DNA of 35,864 nucleotides from Lachnospiraceae bacterium (GCA_017399445.1 JAFQCM010000053.1:1-35864), one strand, 5' to 3'; positions 15,560 to 23,489 are shown, numbered from the stretch's first letter. Numbers and translations are program-made. Notes: generated by a model not told the origin, from the sequence alone.

Positions 15560-16159
15560 ATGGAGCAAACTTTCATTGCAGATTGGCTAAATTCTGTATT
15601 TGCACAATATGATTATAAGATTTTAGAGGCATTACATCAGATGGCAGTAAGCTTTCAGGGAATATTAACACCATTTTTTCTGTTGGTAAGCAGTTTTGGG
15701 ACTAATGGAATAGGAGAAATACTCTTAGGTGTGGTGCTACTATTGTTTAAGAAGACAAGGAAAACGGGAGTTTGTGTATTGGTGTCATTAGTAATGGGGC
15801 TATTGATTACTAATGTTGTAGTGAAAAATCTGGTAGCAAGACCCAGACCCTTTGCAGATGTGACAAGTATTTATTATGAATGGTGGCGGTTTGTTGGTGG
15901 TGTATGGGAAGGGGAATATTCTTTTCCTTCAGGACACACTACAGCCATTATGGCAGCAATTACCGCAGTTGTGATAAATACAAAAGGGAAATATAGATGG
16001 TTACTATTTATATTCGTGATTCTTATGGGAATGTCAAGAAATTATTTAATGGTTCATTATCCATCGGATATTTTAGGTGGAATTTTAGCAGGTTCATCGG
16101 CTGCAATGATTGCATGTTTTATTGTGAATAAGAGCTGGAAAAAAATGCCATGTCTTTAG
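15560..16159 (+). CDS. PAP2 family phosphatase
   Basis: A 199-residue membrane phosphatase with all three motifs of the PAP2 family: KNLVARPRP, FPSGHTTA and SRNYLMVHYPSD. These residues form a phosphohistidine intermediate on the outer membrane face. Likely substrates are undecaprenyl diphosphate or phosphatidate-type lipids. About five membrane helices are visible. The ATG starts one base after the stop of the preceding gene, with AGAAGGAAAGG upstream, so translation is probably coupled. Confidence 0.92.
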   Translation: MEQTFIADWLNSVFAQYDYKILEALHQMAVSFQGILTPFFLLVSSFGTNGIGEILLGVVLLLFKKTRKTGVCVLVSLVMGLLITNVVVKNLVARPRPFADVTSIYYEWWRFVGGVWEGEYSFPSGHTTAIMAAITAVVINTKGKYRWLLFIFVILMGMSRNYLMVHYPSDILGGILAGSSAAMIACFIVNKSWKKMPCL

Positions 16160-16251
16160 TAAAAGAAGAGGATATCCGATATAATAAAAAGGTCTGGAAA
16201 TTGGAAATATTCTAATCAAAAAAGGACATACTATGGCCGGAGGTGATTAGA

Positions 16252-16446
16252 ATGAGAGCAAATGATAATGAGATGCCAATTGGTTTTGCATTATCTATGG
16301 CAATGAATGAAGAAGCCAGAAATAAGTTTGCAGCTATGGACAGTTCCCAGCGTGAAAAGACAGAAAGCCTTGCAAGACAAGTAAAAAGTAAGACAGAAAT
16401 GGATAGACTGGTAGATAATATTGCAAAAGGAAATACCTTTATGTGA
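16252..16446 (+). CDS. Small helical protein resembling the C-terminal tail of YdeI/OmpD-associated proteins
   Basis: A 64-residue protein. The start is ATG 16252, eight bases after a near-perfect GGAGGTGAT (16239-16247); an extra three codons from GTG 16243 would overlap that site. The pattern EEARNKFAAMDSSQREKTES followed by VDNIAKG echoes the helical tail of YdeI/OmdA (bacteriocin-protection) proteins, in which an Ala/Phe helix, a Ser-x-Arg turn and a final I-xx-I/L-A-x-G helix occur. The front part of that family is absent. TATAAT lies at 16180-16185, so it may have its own transcript. Function unknown. Confidence 0.72.
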   Translation: MRANDNEMPIGFALSMAMNEEARNKFAAMDSSQREKTESLARQVKSKTEMDRLVDNIAKGNTFM

Positions 16447-16471
16447 TAAATAAGGATAAAAGGAAGGAATG

Positions 16472-16510
16472 AAGCTCTGTTTCAGCTTTCGCAACTGAAA
16501 TGGAGCTTTT
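16472..16510 (+). terminator. Terminator after the small helical protein
   Basis: Bases 16472-16485 pair with 16495-16508 (14 pairs with two wobbles, no mismatch), ending in TTTT (16507-16510). It is 25 bases after the stop codon. Confidence 0.85.
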
Positions 16511-16513
16511 AAC

Positions 16514-16573
16514 GTAACAGTTCAGAGTAATGGCGTGGGCTGAACAGTTACCTTTTAACAATGTTGGAACAGT
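16514..16573 (+). repeat. Dispersed palindromic repeat, copy 1
   Basis: GTAACAGTTCAG (16514-16525) and CTGAACAGTTAC (16540-16551) form an inverted repeat with one A-A mismatch in the middle of each arm. A further partial motif, TTGGAACAGT, follows at 16564-16573. The end motif GTAACAGTTC/GAACAGTTAC, with the same mismatch, recurs at 22188-22263. It lies between a terminator and the promoter of the next gene. Confidence 0.65.
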
Positions 16574-16581
16574 AAAAAAAA

Positions 16582-16610
16582 TGTACAAAAGGGCAAGGAT
16601 ATGGTAAACT
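16582..16610 (+). promoter_or_regulatory. Promoter of the barrel/SseB gene
   Basis: TGTACA (16582-16587), a 17-base spacer and TAAACT (16605-16610), the latter preceded by TGG as in an extended -10. It is 33 bases before the start codon. Confidence 0.55.
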
Positions 16611-16643
16611 TAGAGTAGTACATAGAAAAGGGGAAACAGAATT

Positions 16644-17513
16644 ATGGGATTTTTCAATAATTTGTTTGGAAAAAAAGAAAATAAAGAAGTAGAAGAGTGT
16701 GTTGTAACAGAAAATGCAATAGAGGAATTGCGGGAAGAAATAAACAGGAACAGTTACACACTTATGATAGAGCAGGTATTTACTATAAAGAACAAGGGCT
16801 GTATTGTGGTAGGAATCTTACGAGACGGCACAATGCAGACAGGGGATAATATTTATGTGTTAGGACGGGGCAGACAGGTATTACCTTCTAAAGTATTGGG
16901 AATGGAAAATCCAGAAGTAGGGAATATGGAAACAGCCGAACCGGGAACTCCGGTAGGAATTTGGTTGGAGGGAATCGAAGCTTCCCAGTTACATATGGGT
17001 GATGTTGTTACAAATGTAACGCCAAATACAGTAGATGTGGACAAACCAATAGAAAACCCAAGATTAAAAGGTTTATTAAGATTTGCAGCAGGAAATCCTA
17101 CAGAAGAAATTATGAATTTGGTTTATGAAGAAGTGGCTATGAATACTCGTTTTCTGTCAGTGATGATGCTGTCAGAAGAACCGGAAACTAGCGAAGATGG
17201 AACTGCTAAATTTAAGGAAGGTTCTGTAATGCAGCTTCCACAGCTTACAGCTCCAGATGGTGCAAAGTTTCAGCCTGCTTTCACAGACTGGAAAGAACTG
17301 GAAAAGTGGGAAGACATGGAAAAACCAAAAACTTTACTTCTTACCTTTGATGATTATGCAGCATTAGTATTAAAAAATCCGGAAATCCAGGGAGTAGTGG
17401 TAAATCCATTTAGTGAAAATATGATGATAGACCGCAAGATTTTAGAGCATTTAAGAATGAAAAAAGATGCATTATTGCAGGAAGCAGCGAAAAAGCAGAC
17501 AGGGGAAGAATAG
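16644..17513 (+). CDS. EF-Tu domain-2-like barrel fused to an SseB-like domain
   Basis: A 289-residue cytosolic protein. Residues of about 38-125 look like the second (beta-barrel) domain of translational GTPases: VFTIKNKGCIVVGILRDGTM, GDNIYV, a PGTPVGIWLEGI strand and HMGDVV, in the right order and spacing. No GTP-binding domain is present. From about residue 145 to 280 the sequence resembles the SseB N-terminal domain (RFLSVMMLSEE, MQLPQLTAPDGAKFQPAFTDW, ALVLKNPEIQGVVVNPFSENMMI). SseB-like domains occur in secretion chaperones and in many unstudied Gram-positive proteins. The combination suggests a binding or scaffold role, perhaps near ribosomes or secretion; this is inference. Confidence 0.75.
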   Translation: MGFFNNLFGKKENKEVEECVVTENAIEELREEINRNSYTLMIEQVFTIKNKGCIVVGILRDGTMQTGDNIYVLGRGRQVLPSKVLGMENPEVGNMETAEPGTPVGIWLEGIEASQLHMGDVVTNVTPNTVDVDKPIENPRLKGLLRFAAGNPTEEIMNLVYEEVAMNTRFLSVMMLSEEPETSEDGTAKFKEGSVMQLPQLTAPDGAKFQPAFTDWKELEKWEDMEKPKTLLLTFDDYAALVLKNPEIQGVVVNPFSENMMIDRKILEHLRMKKDALLQEAAKKQTGEE

Positions 17514-17555
17514 AACTTTTAATAGTTGGAAAAGATAGCTAAGGAGTATGTAAGC

Positions 17556-18053
17556 ATGGAATTGTGGGATGGATACTATGAGGATGAAACTCTGGCAGGC
17601 AAAGATTTAGTACGTGGACAGGCGATACCAAAAGGATTATATCATATTGTCTGTGATGTATTGGTTTATCACGAGGATGGAGAATATTTGCTAATGCAGC
17701 GGGATTGGAAGAAAGAAACTTACCCCGGCATGTATGAGTCTAGTGCAGGAGGCAGTGTTTTAAAAGGGGAAACACCATTAGAAGCTGCTAAGAGAGAATT
17801 GGAAGAAGAAACAGGAATTATAGCAGAAAATCTAGAATTTTTGTTTCGAAAGGTAAGTGAGAAGAGTTGTGCAATACATTATGGGTATCTTTGTAAAACA
17901 AATCAGCGAAAAGATTCTGTGTGTTTGCAGAAAGGGGAAACTATATCCTATCGTTGGCTTGAAAAAGAGGATTTCCTAAAATTTATTAATACAGATGAAT
18001 ATGTGCCTTCGGGCAGAGAACGATTTAAGGAATATTTTGATTCTATAAAATAA
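17556..18053 (+). CDS. Nudix hydrolase (IPP isomerase-like subgroup)
   Basis: A 165-residue Nudix protein. The Nudix box is complete at about residues 66-88 (GSVLKGETPLEA ... RELEEETGI). The start WDGYYEDETLAGKDLVRGQAIPKGLYH, with VCDVLVYH next, is typical of the Nudix subgroup that resembles isopentenyl-diphosphate isomerase and is often called ADP-ribose pyrophosphatase-like. ATG 17556, nine bases after AAGGAG, is preferred over TTG 17526. It is unlike the other Nudix gene at 14446, so the two are not recent duplicates. Confidence 0.85.
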   Translation: MELWDGYYEDETLAGKDLVRGQAIPKGLYHIVCDVLVYHEDGEYLLMQRDWKKETYPGMYESSAGGSVLKGETPLEAAKRELEEETGIIAENLEFLFRKVSEKSCAIHYGYLCKTNQRKDSVCLQKGETISYRWLEKEDFLKFINTDEYVPSGRERFKEYFDSIK

Positions 18054-18075
18054 TGTAACAAAAGGGGGATGCACT

Positions 18076-18414
18076 ATGGATATCTTACATTTGTTAGAGG
18101 GATGTTTAAATGGAATTGTAGAAATAGCTATTCTGGTTTTTGAATTTATTGGGGTTATGATTATTATAGTATCAGGTGTTCGGGGGTTTTATAATTATAT
18201 AAAACGTTCTCCGGAAACAAAACTGATACTTGCAAAGGGACTTGCTATGGGTTTGGAATTTAAAATGGGAAGTGAAATTCTTAGAACAGTAGTAGTTAGG
18301 GAATGGACAGAAATAGCTACTGTGGCGGGCATTATTATTTTGAGAGCAGCCTTAACATTTTTAATTCATTGGGAAATTAATCAGGAAGAGCAGGGAGAAC
18401 ATAACAAAAAGTAA
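18076..18414 (+). CDS. DUF1622 membrane protein
   Basis: A 112-residue membrane protein matching the DUF1622 layout: a first helix (about 12-36), a charged loop with KRSPETKLILAKGLAMGLEFKMGSEILRTVV, and a last helix (about 80-100) ending HWEI. The family is widely distributed and its role is unknown. AAAGGGGG precedes the ATG. It lies 22 bases after the Nudix gene and 52 before the GGDEF/EAL gene. Confidence 0.82.
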   Translation: MDILHLLEGCLNGIVEIAILVFEFIGVMIIIVSGVRGFYNYIKRSPETKLILAKGLAMGLEFKMGSEILRTVVVREWTEIATVAGIIILRAALTFLIHWEINQEEQGEHNKK

Positions 18415-18466
18415 GGAGAAGGATTTTAATAAAATACGAAGGTATAGGAAAGGGTGGGCAGATATT

Positions 18467-20590
18467 ATGGAGACTTCGGGTATTACGGATATATTATCAG
18501 AAGGAATATTATGGCTTGTAGAAGAGTCAAAAGATACAGCGTATATTATTAATGCAGAAAATGGAACCATTGTCTATATGAATACAGCAGGTAAAATAGT
18601 ATTTGGTGTAGGGGATGATGTTGTAGGTGAAAAAGCAGATGTAGTGGGGAATACTACATGGGATGCTAATTTAAGTAAGCTTACCGGGAATAAGTATTAC
18701 ACCTACGAATATTATAATGAAAAAGTCAATTGTATGTTTGTGGTGAAAGAAAAACTGGTAAAATGGGATGGAGAATTATGTATTCTTAGAATGTTAATTG
18801 ATATATCTACCGTGGAACATATGGAAAATACCATTGCAGGTAAAATCTATATAGAAAATACTTTGCTTAATTTTATTGGAACCCTGGCAAGGTCTGAACA
18901 ATCAGAAAATAATGATGAAGTGATGAATTACATATTGGAATTAATAGGAAAGTTTTATTCGGCGGACAGAGCATATATAATTCAGTTATTGGAAAAGGAT
19001 TGTCAGAGACATTATTTATATCAGTGGACAAAAGAAGGTATTGAAAACAGTGTGGAAGAGATTAAAGTAATAGATATTAAAAATCCACAAACAAAAGAAA
19101 ATGTATACAAGAAAAGAATGCCTATTTTAATTCGGGATATTGAAGATATCAAAGAGGTTTCTCCTGAAGAATACAATCATCAGAAAAGAAGAAAAGTTCG
19201 TTCTATTTATGCAGTGCCATATATGGAAGATGACAAGGTAAAAGGATTTGTAGGTGTAGATAATCCGGAGCTTACCATAGAAAATTTTGCTCTGCTGAAA
19301 ATGATGACTTTATTCGTGGAAGAACGCTTTTTCAGACATCAACACAGAGTGCAACAGGAGTATAATTTATATCATGATAAACTTACAGGCCAGAAAAACA
19401 GAAATAGTTTAAGAATTTACTCCAAAGATGACATTGACAAGCTAGAAGGAAAAATGGGAGTTGCTGTAGCAAATATTAATGGACTGCGAGATGTTAATCG
19501 GGATTTTGGTCAGGAATATGGCGATAATATGGTAGTACAGTTTGCAGAATTTCTAGAAAAAAAATTCCAGGGAAGGGAAATTTTTCGCCTGGATGGTGAT
19601 GAGTTTGTTGTAGTATGTCAGGATATTTCTTATGAAGAAATTCAAAAGCAGGTATTAGAAGCTGAGAAAGAGTCAGAATCTGTACTTTTAAGAGGAGCTT
19701 CTTTTGGTTATGCATGGACAGAAGAAAACGAAAAAAATCTTCCAGGATTAATACATAGTGCAACTCAGTTAATGATTTTAAGCAAACGTCGTTACTATGA
19801 GAAGCATAAGAAATTTTCAAAATATAGTAATGGAAAGTTATTGGAAAGCTTGTTAGAAGAACTGAAGAGTGGAAACTTTATGATTTATATTCAGCCTAAA
19901 ATTGATGTGACCAAAGAAGAACTGGTTGGAATGGAGGCATTAATACGTTATCAAAAGCCGGACGAAGGACTGGTTCCTCCGGGGAAATTTGTTCCTTTGC
20001 TGGAAAAAGAAGGTTTAATCTGTTACATTGATTTCTTTGTTTTAGAACAGGCCTGCAGTATATTGGCAAAATGGAAAAAACAGGGAAATAAGTTGGTGCC
20101 TATTTCGGTGAACTTTTCCAGAAAGACCATGCGGGAAAAAAACGTTGCAGAAAAAATTGCTTCAATTGTAAAGAAATATGATGTTCCAAGCGAATATATT
20201 TTAATCGAAATTACAGAAACCGAAGGAGATTTGGACAGAGAAGCATTTGTAGATATTGGTTCTAAAATTATTAAAAGTGGTTTTGGGATATCATTGGATG
20301 ATTTTTGTTCCCAATATTCTTGTGTATCACTGCTTACAGCTCTTCCTTTCAAAGAAATCAAGTTTGATAAAAGCATGATAGACAGAATTGCAGTAGATGA
20401 GAATATGAAGCTTCTTTGCGAATCCATGATGGATACCTGCAATAAGTTTGGATATAATATTGTAGCGGAAGGTGTGGAAACAGTGGAACAGCTTTCTGTA
20501 CTTCGAGGAATGAATTGTAATGCCATCCAGGGATATTATTACTGTAAACCTTTATCTATCAAAGACTTTGAGGAAAAGTATTTTTCTTAG
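18467..20590 (+). CDS. PAS/GAF/GGDEF/EAL cyclic-di-GMP protein
   Basis: A 707-residue soluble signalling protein. Domains in order: PAS-like (about 15-125, AYIINAENGTIVYMN), GAF-like (about 140-290), GGDEF (about 300-450) and EAL (about 460-705). The GGDEF core reads DGDEF at 376-380, first position changed. The EAL site looks complete: Glu490 in MEALIRY, the Asn in VNFS, the Glu pair in EITETE, Asp-Asp in SLDDF, Lys in IKFDK, Glu in AEGVET and Gln in QGYYYCKP. It is therefore likely to break down cyclic di-GMP, with the GGDEF domain perhaps regulatory. No membrane helix or signal peptide is seen. Confidence 0.92.
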   Translation: METSGITDILSEGILWLVEESKDTAYIINAENGTIVYMNTAGKIVFGVGDDVVGEKADVVGNTTWDANLSKLTGNKYYTYEYYNEKVNCMFVVKEKLVKWDGELCILRMLIDISTVEHMENTIAGKIYIENTLLNFIGTLARSEQSENNDEVMNYILELIGKFYSADRAYIIQLLEKDCQRHYLYQWTKEGIENSVEEIKVIDIKNPQTKENVYKKRMPILIRDIEDIKEVSPEEYNHQKRRKVRSIYAVPYMEDDKVKGFVGVDNPELTIENFALLKMMTLFVEERFFRHQHRVQQEYNLYHDKLTGQKNRNSLRIYSKDDIDKLEGKMGVAVANINGLRDVNRDFGQEYGDNMVVQFAEFLEKKFQGREIFRLDGDEFVVVCQDISYEEIQKQVLEAEKESESVLLRGASFGYAWTEENEKNLPGLIHSATQLMILSKRRYYEKHKKFSKYSNGKLLESLLEELKSGNFMIYIQPKIDVTKEELVGMEALIRYQKPDEGLVPPGKFVPLLEKEGLICYIDFFVLEQACSILAKWKKQGNKLVPISVNFSRKTMREKNVAEKIASIVKKYDVPSEYILIEITETEGDLDREAFVDIGSKIIKSGFGISLDDFCSQYSCVSLLTALPFKEIKFDKSMIDRIAVDENMKLLCESMMDTCNKFGYNIVAEGVETVEQLSVLRGMNCNAIQGYYYCKPLSIKDFEEKYFS

Positions 20591-20673
20591 GGAAAATAAT
20601 AGTAGGTAAGAGGATAACAATAGGCGAGTACAGGGAATATAATAATTAAGAACGCTGGTATTAAAGGAAAAAA

Positions 20674-21297
20674 ATGATGGAAAATCAGTATTATCCTTTT
20701 GTGAACACCCCTTTACCTTATGATTATAGTGCATTGGAGCCTTTTATAGATGAAAAGACCATGCACCTTCACCACGATAAGCATCTGCAAACTTATATTA
20801 ATAAATTAAATGAAGTTTTGGAGAAAAATGCCTGGCTTCAATCTTATTCTCTGGAGGAATTGTTGTATAATTTAAATCAGATTCCGATAAGGGTAAGTGA
20901 ACCGATTAGAAATAATGCAGGTGGTGTATATAACCACAGATTTTTCTTTGAAGGTATGAGTGATAAGAAAAACAATATACCAGAAGGATATTTAAAAAAA
21001 GAAATGGATGCTGCCTTTGGAAGTTTTGAAAAATTTCAAAAACTTTTTAAAGAGGCAGCATTAAATGTGTTTGGTTCCGGTTATGTGTGGATGGTGAAAA
21101 GTGGAAGAGGACTTTCTGTGGTTCCTACAAAAAATCAGGATACACCAGTAGAGTTGGGATTGTTTCCCGTGCTTGCCCTAGATGTTTGGGAACATGCATA
21201 TTATCTTAAAAATTATAATGATCGGGCAGCTTATATTGATAACTGGTTTTTCGTAGTGGACTGGAAAAAAGCGGAAGAAAAATTAATGGGAATGTAA
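20674..21297 (+). CDS. sodA: Superoxide dismutase, Fe/Mn family
   Basis: A 207-residue Fe/Mn superoxide dismutase, cytosolic, converting superoxide to peroxide and oxygen. Metal ligands: His33 (first of the HH pair in LHHDKH), the His in YNHRFFFEG, and Asp and His in DVWEHAYYL. The second-shell Tyr (Tyr41, QTYI) is present. The FGSGYVWMV strand replaces the usual FGSGW. ATG 20674 and 20677 are both possible; AAAGGA precedes. TATAAT at 20638-20643 suggests its own promoter. Metal preference cannot be decided by eye; with a Mn2+-type riboswitch elsewhere in the window, a Mn form is a testable idea. Confidence 0.93.
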   Translation: MMENQYYPFVNTPLPYDYSALEPFIDEKTMHLHHDKHLQTYINKLNEVLEKNAWLQSYSLEELLYNLNQIPIRVSEPIRNNAGGVYNHRFFFEGMSDKKNNIPEGYLKKEMDAAFGSFEKFQKLFKEAALNVFGSGYVWMVKSGRGLSVVPTKNQDTPVELGLFPVLALDVWEHAYYLKNYNDRAAYIDNWFFVVDWKKAEEKLMGM

Positions 21298-21333
21298 ATA
21301 TTTAAATTAGGAAGACTAGAAGGAGAAGGAAGC

Positions 21334-22149
21334 ATGCGAATCGCTTTATGTCAAAGAACAACTTATACAGGAAATAAAGCAAAAAATATCAAAGAAACAA
21401 AAGAAATGATAAATCAGGCAATGAATAGTTGTAATGATGTGGATTTGATTATGTTTCCTGAAAATAATTGTGGAGAAGCAGAGCAGGGAAAAACATTGGC
21501 AGAGTATGCAGAGCCTTTGAATGGAGAATATGTTACCAAAATGCAGGAAATGGCAAAAGAATATAAGGTAAATTTGCTTCCGGGAAGTTTTTCTGAAAAA
21601 GCAGAAAATGGCTTGTGTTATAACACATTACCATTTCTTGACAGAACTGGAAAAGTTCTTGGCAGTTACAAAAAGGTACACCTTTTTGATTCGTTGGGTG
21701 GCAGGGAATCAGAAATAGTAAAGCCAGGGGAAGGAATCAAGCTGATAGATACAGAGTTTGGAAAAGTTGGATTAATGATTTGCTACGATATGCGCTTTCC
21801 GGAAATGGCAAGAAGTCTTGCATTGCAAGGAGCGGATTTGATTTGTTCAGTAGCCTGCTGGCCGGTAGGAAAGGTGCTTCCATCAAGAGCAGAACACTGG
21901 GACACCCTTACAAAAGCAACGGCTCTTTATAATCTTACCTATTTTGCCGTTTGCAATGTTTATGGAGAAGTAAGGGGAAGTTTCCCTTTTGGATGTTCCA
22001 GAGTAGTAGACCCATGGGGTACGGTAACAGCATCTTGTTCTTCAGGAAAACAAATAGTGTATGGAGATATTGATTTTGCGTATCAAAAGTGGGTACGGGA
22101 AGAAATCGGAACTTTTGAAAACAGACGTCAGGATGTGTATCAGCTATAA
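21334..22149 (+). CDS. Carbon-nitrogen hydrolase (nitrilase superfamily)
   Basis: A 271-residue cytosolic amidase-type enzyme. The catalytic triad is visible: Glu in MFPENNCGE, Lys in SYKKVHLFD and Cys in MICYDMRFPE. The sequence RFPEMARSLALQGADLI and the VNxYG-like strand place it in the NIT2/omega-amidase-like branch, which hydrolyses alpha-keto amides, though the substrate is a guess. It lies 36 bases after the superoxide dismutase with AGAAGGAGAAGG before the ATG, so the two are probably co-transcribed. The palindrome at 22188-22271 ends the transcript. Confidence 0.9.
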   Translation: MRIALCQRTTYTGNKAKNIKETKEMINQAMNSCNDVDLIMFPENNCGEAEQGKTLAEYAEPLNGEYVTKMQEMAKEYKVNLLPGSFSEKAENGLCYNTLPFLDRTGKVLGSYKKVHLFDSLGGRESEIVKPGEGIKLIDTEFGKVGLMICYDMRFPEMARSLALQGADLICSVACWPVGKVLPSRAEHWDTLTKATALYNLTYFAVCNVYGEVRGSFPFGCSRVVDPWGTVTASCSSGKQIVYGDIDFAYQKWVREEIGTFENRRQDVYQL

Positions 22150-22187
22150 TATATTATATAAAACTTGTCTAAAATGAAACAAATTTT

Positions 22188-22271
22188 TTGTAACAGTTCA
22201 ACCATAGAACATGCAACAAGCACATTATACTTGTTGCATGTTCTATGGTTGGAACAGTTACAAGTTTTTTT
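22188..22271 (+). repeat. Dispersed palindromic repeat, copy 2, doubling as a terminator
   Basis: Bases 22200-22220 pair perfectly with 22230-22250 (21 base pairs, 9-base loop). Outside that, TTGTAACAGTTC (22188-22199) pairs with GGAACAGTTACAA (22251-22263), with a single bulged G and an A-A mismatch. Seven T (22265-22271) follow, so the hairpin can end the nitrilase transcript. Its ends match the repeat at 16514-16551. Confidence 0.85.
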
Positions 22272-22291
22272 CATGCAATAAAAACATAGTA

Positions 22292-22320
22292 TTGTGAATG
22301 TATAAAAAATGAGTTATCAT
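22292..22320 (+). promoter_or_regulatory. Possible promoter of the DUF2156 gene
   Basis: TTGTGA (22292-22297), a 17-base spacer and TATCAT (22315-22320). It follows the palindrome terminator and precedes the start codon by 62 bases. Moderate match only. Confidence 0.45.
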
Positions 22321-22382
22321 AATAGGAAAGTTTTTTAAGGTTACGGAGAAAATAAGAAAAAAGCTAACTTTGGAGGACAGCA

Positions 22383-23279
22383 ATGAAAATAGAATTTAAA
22401 CATCCGGAATTAGAGGATAAAGATTTAATTAACCATTTTTTGAAAGAAGATGAAAGTAGAAACTGTGAAATGGTGTTTGCTAATATTTATTTATGGTCAA
22501 GAGAGGTATATCCTGTAAAATATGCAATTATTGAAGATACCATTTGCTTTTTAAGTGAAGCCGAAGGAAATTCTGTGACATTTCCTGTGGGAAAAGGTGA
22601 TAAGAAAAAAGTAATCCGCATGTTAAAAGAAGAATGGGAAAACCGTGGACAAGAATTTAAGATGCATCTTATAAGAAAAGAACAGTTTCAAGTGCTTCAG
22701 GAAATGTATGGAGATAAGGTGCAGATAGAATATGATAGAGACACTGCAGATTATGTGTATGAAACAGAAAAGTTAATTAATTTGTCCGGAAAAAAGTATC
22801 ATGGAAAGAAAAATCATATTAACAGATTTTTGGCAACTCATGAACAGTGGCAGTACGAAAGTATTACCGATGAAAATGTGGAAGAATGCATTAAAATGGC
22901 AAAAGAATGGGGAAAACTTAATGACTGTGATAAGGATAAGGATAAAAATGCTGAACTTCAGGTAACCATTATGGGATTAAAGATGTTAAAAGAACTGGAG
23001 TTAAAAGGGGGATTAATTAGGGCAGAAGGTAAAGTAATAGCCTTTACCATTGGACAGCCAATCTGCAGTGATACCTTTGGAGTGCATGTGGAAAAGGCAT
23101 TTGCCCATATTCAGGGAGCATATCCACTTATTAACCGGGAATTCTTGAAAGCAGAAGCTTCTGAGTATACCTATGTAAATCGAGAGGAAGATACTGGTTC
23201 TGAAGGACTTAGAAAAGCAAAGATGTCATATCATCCAGTGTTTTTGATTGAAAAGGGTATTGTAAAATTTGAAAAATAG
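22383..23279 (+). CDS. DUF2156 / phosphatidylglycerol lysyltransferase-like protein
   Basis: A 298-residue soluble protein with the two-part acyltransferase layout of DUF2156, the domain found at the C-terminus of aminoacyl-phosphatidylglycerol synthases (MprF). Recognisable parts are the start LEDKDLINHF ... SRNCEMVFANIYLW, then DYVYETEKLINLSGKKYHGKKNHINRF at the middle (about 125-150), and the late block AYPLINREFLKA ... YVNREEDTGSEGLRKAKMSYHP. There is no membrane part, so lipid modification is doubtful. Stand-alone members are common in Lachnospiraceae with unknown acceptor. GGAGG precedes the ATG. Confidence 0.83.
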   Translation: MKIEFKHPELEDKDLINHFLKEDESRNCEMVFANIYLWSREVYPVKYAIIEDTICFLSEAEGNSVTFPVGKGDKKKVIRMLKEEWENRGQEFKMHLIRKEQFQVLQEMYGDKVQIEYDRDTADYVYETEKLINLSGKKYHGKKNHINRFLATHEQWQYESITDENVEECIKMAKEWGKLNDCDKDKDKNAELQVTIMGLKMLKELELKGGLIRAEGKVIAFTIGQPICSDTFGVHVEKAFAHIQGAYPLINREFLKAEASEYTYVNREEDTGSEGLRKAKMSYHPVFLIEKGIVKFEK

Positions 23280-23323
23280 GGTAGAAAAGGAAATTAAATG
23301 ATTTTTTAGTGGTTAAAAAAGTG

Positions 23324-23347
23324 TAAGGAGCAGCTGGCTGCTCCTTA
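23324..23347. other. Perfect hairpin after the DUF2156 gene
   Basis: TAAGGAGCAGC (23324-23334) faces GCTGCTCCTTA (23337-23347) with only TG between. No T run follows on the + strand (a G run does), whereas AAAAAA precedes it at 23315-23320, so as a terminator it would work for leftward transcription. No leftward gene is visible to the right of it. It may still act as a weak or factor-dependent stop for the DUF2156 transcript. Confidence 0.5.
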
Positions 23348-23374
23348 AGAGGGGGGGATTTTATAAAAGAAACT

Positions 23375-23438
23375 ATTTGCTCGTCAAGGTGCTATCTGCT
23401 TGACAAGTATTAATATAGAAGATAAATGTGGAGCAAAT
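23375..23438 (+). promoter_or_regulatory. Nested inverted repeats overlapping a promoter of the HAD gene
   Basis: TTGACA (23400-23405), a 17-base spacer and TAAATG (23423-23428) form a possible promoter. It is embedded in two nested inverted repeats: ATTTGCTC (23375-23382) with GAGCAAAT (23431-23438), and GTCAAG (23383-23388) with CTTGAC (23399-23404); the inner right arm overlaps the -35. This could be an operator for an unknown regulator or a DNA cruciform. Confidence 0.4.
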
Positions 23439-23489
23439 ATGGTGAAAATGTGAAAAAAAAGTGAAATTCAAAGAAAAGAGGTTGATTTC

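Noticed and set aside
22188..22271. Complete mobile element or transposon end pair
   Set aside because: Arms and loop fill the whole 84 bases; there is no coding capacity and no visible target duplication.
23324..23347. Rightward intrinsic terminator of the DUF2156 gene
   Set aside because: The stem is followed by a G run instead of T; the A run on its left only suits leftward transcription.
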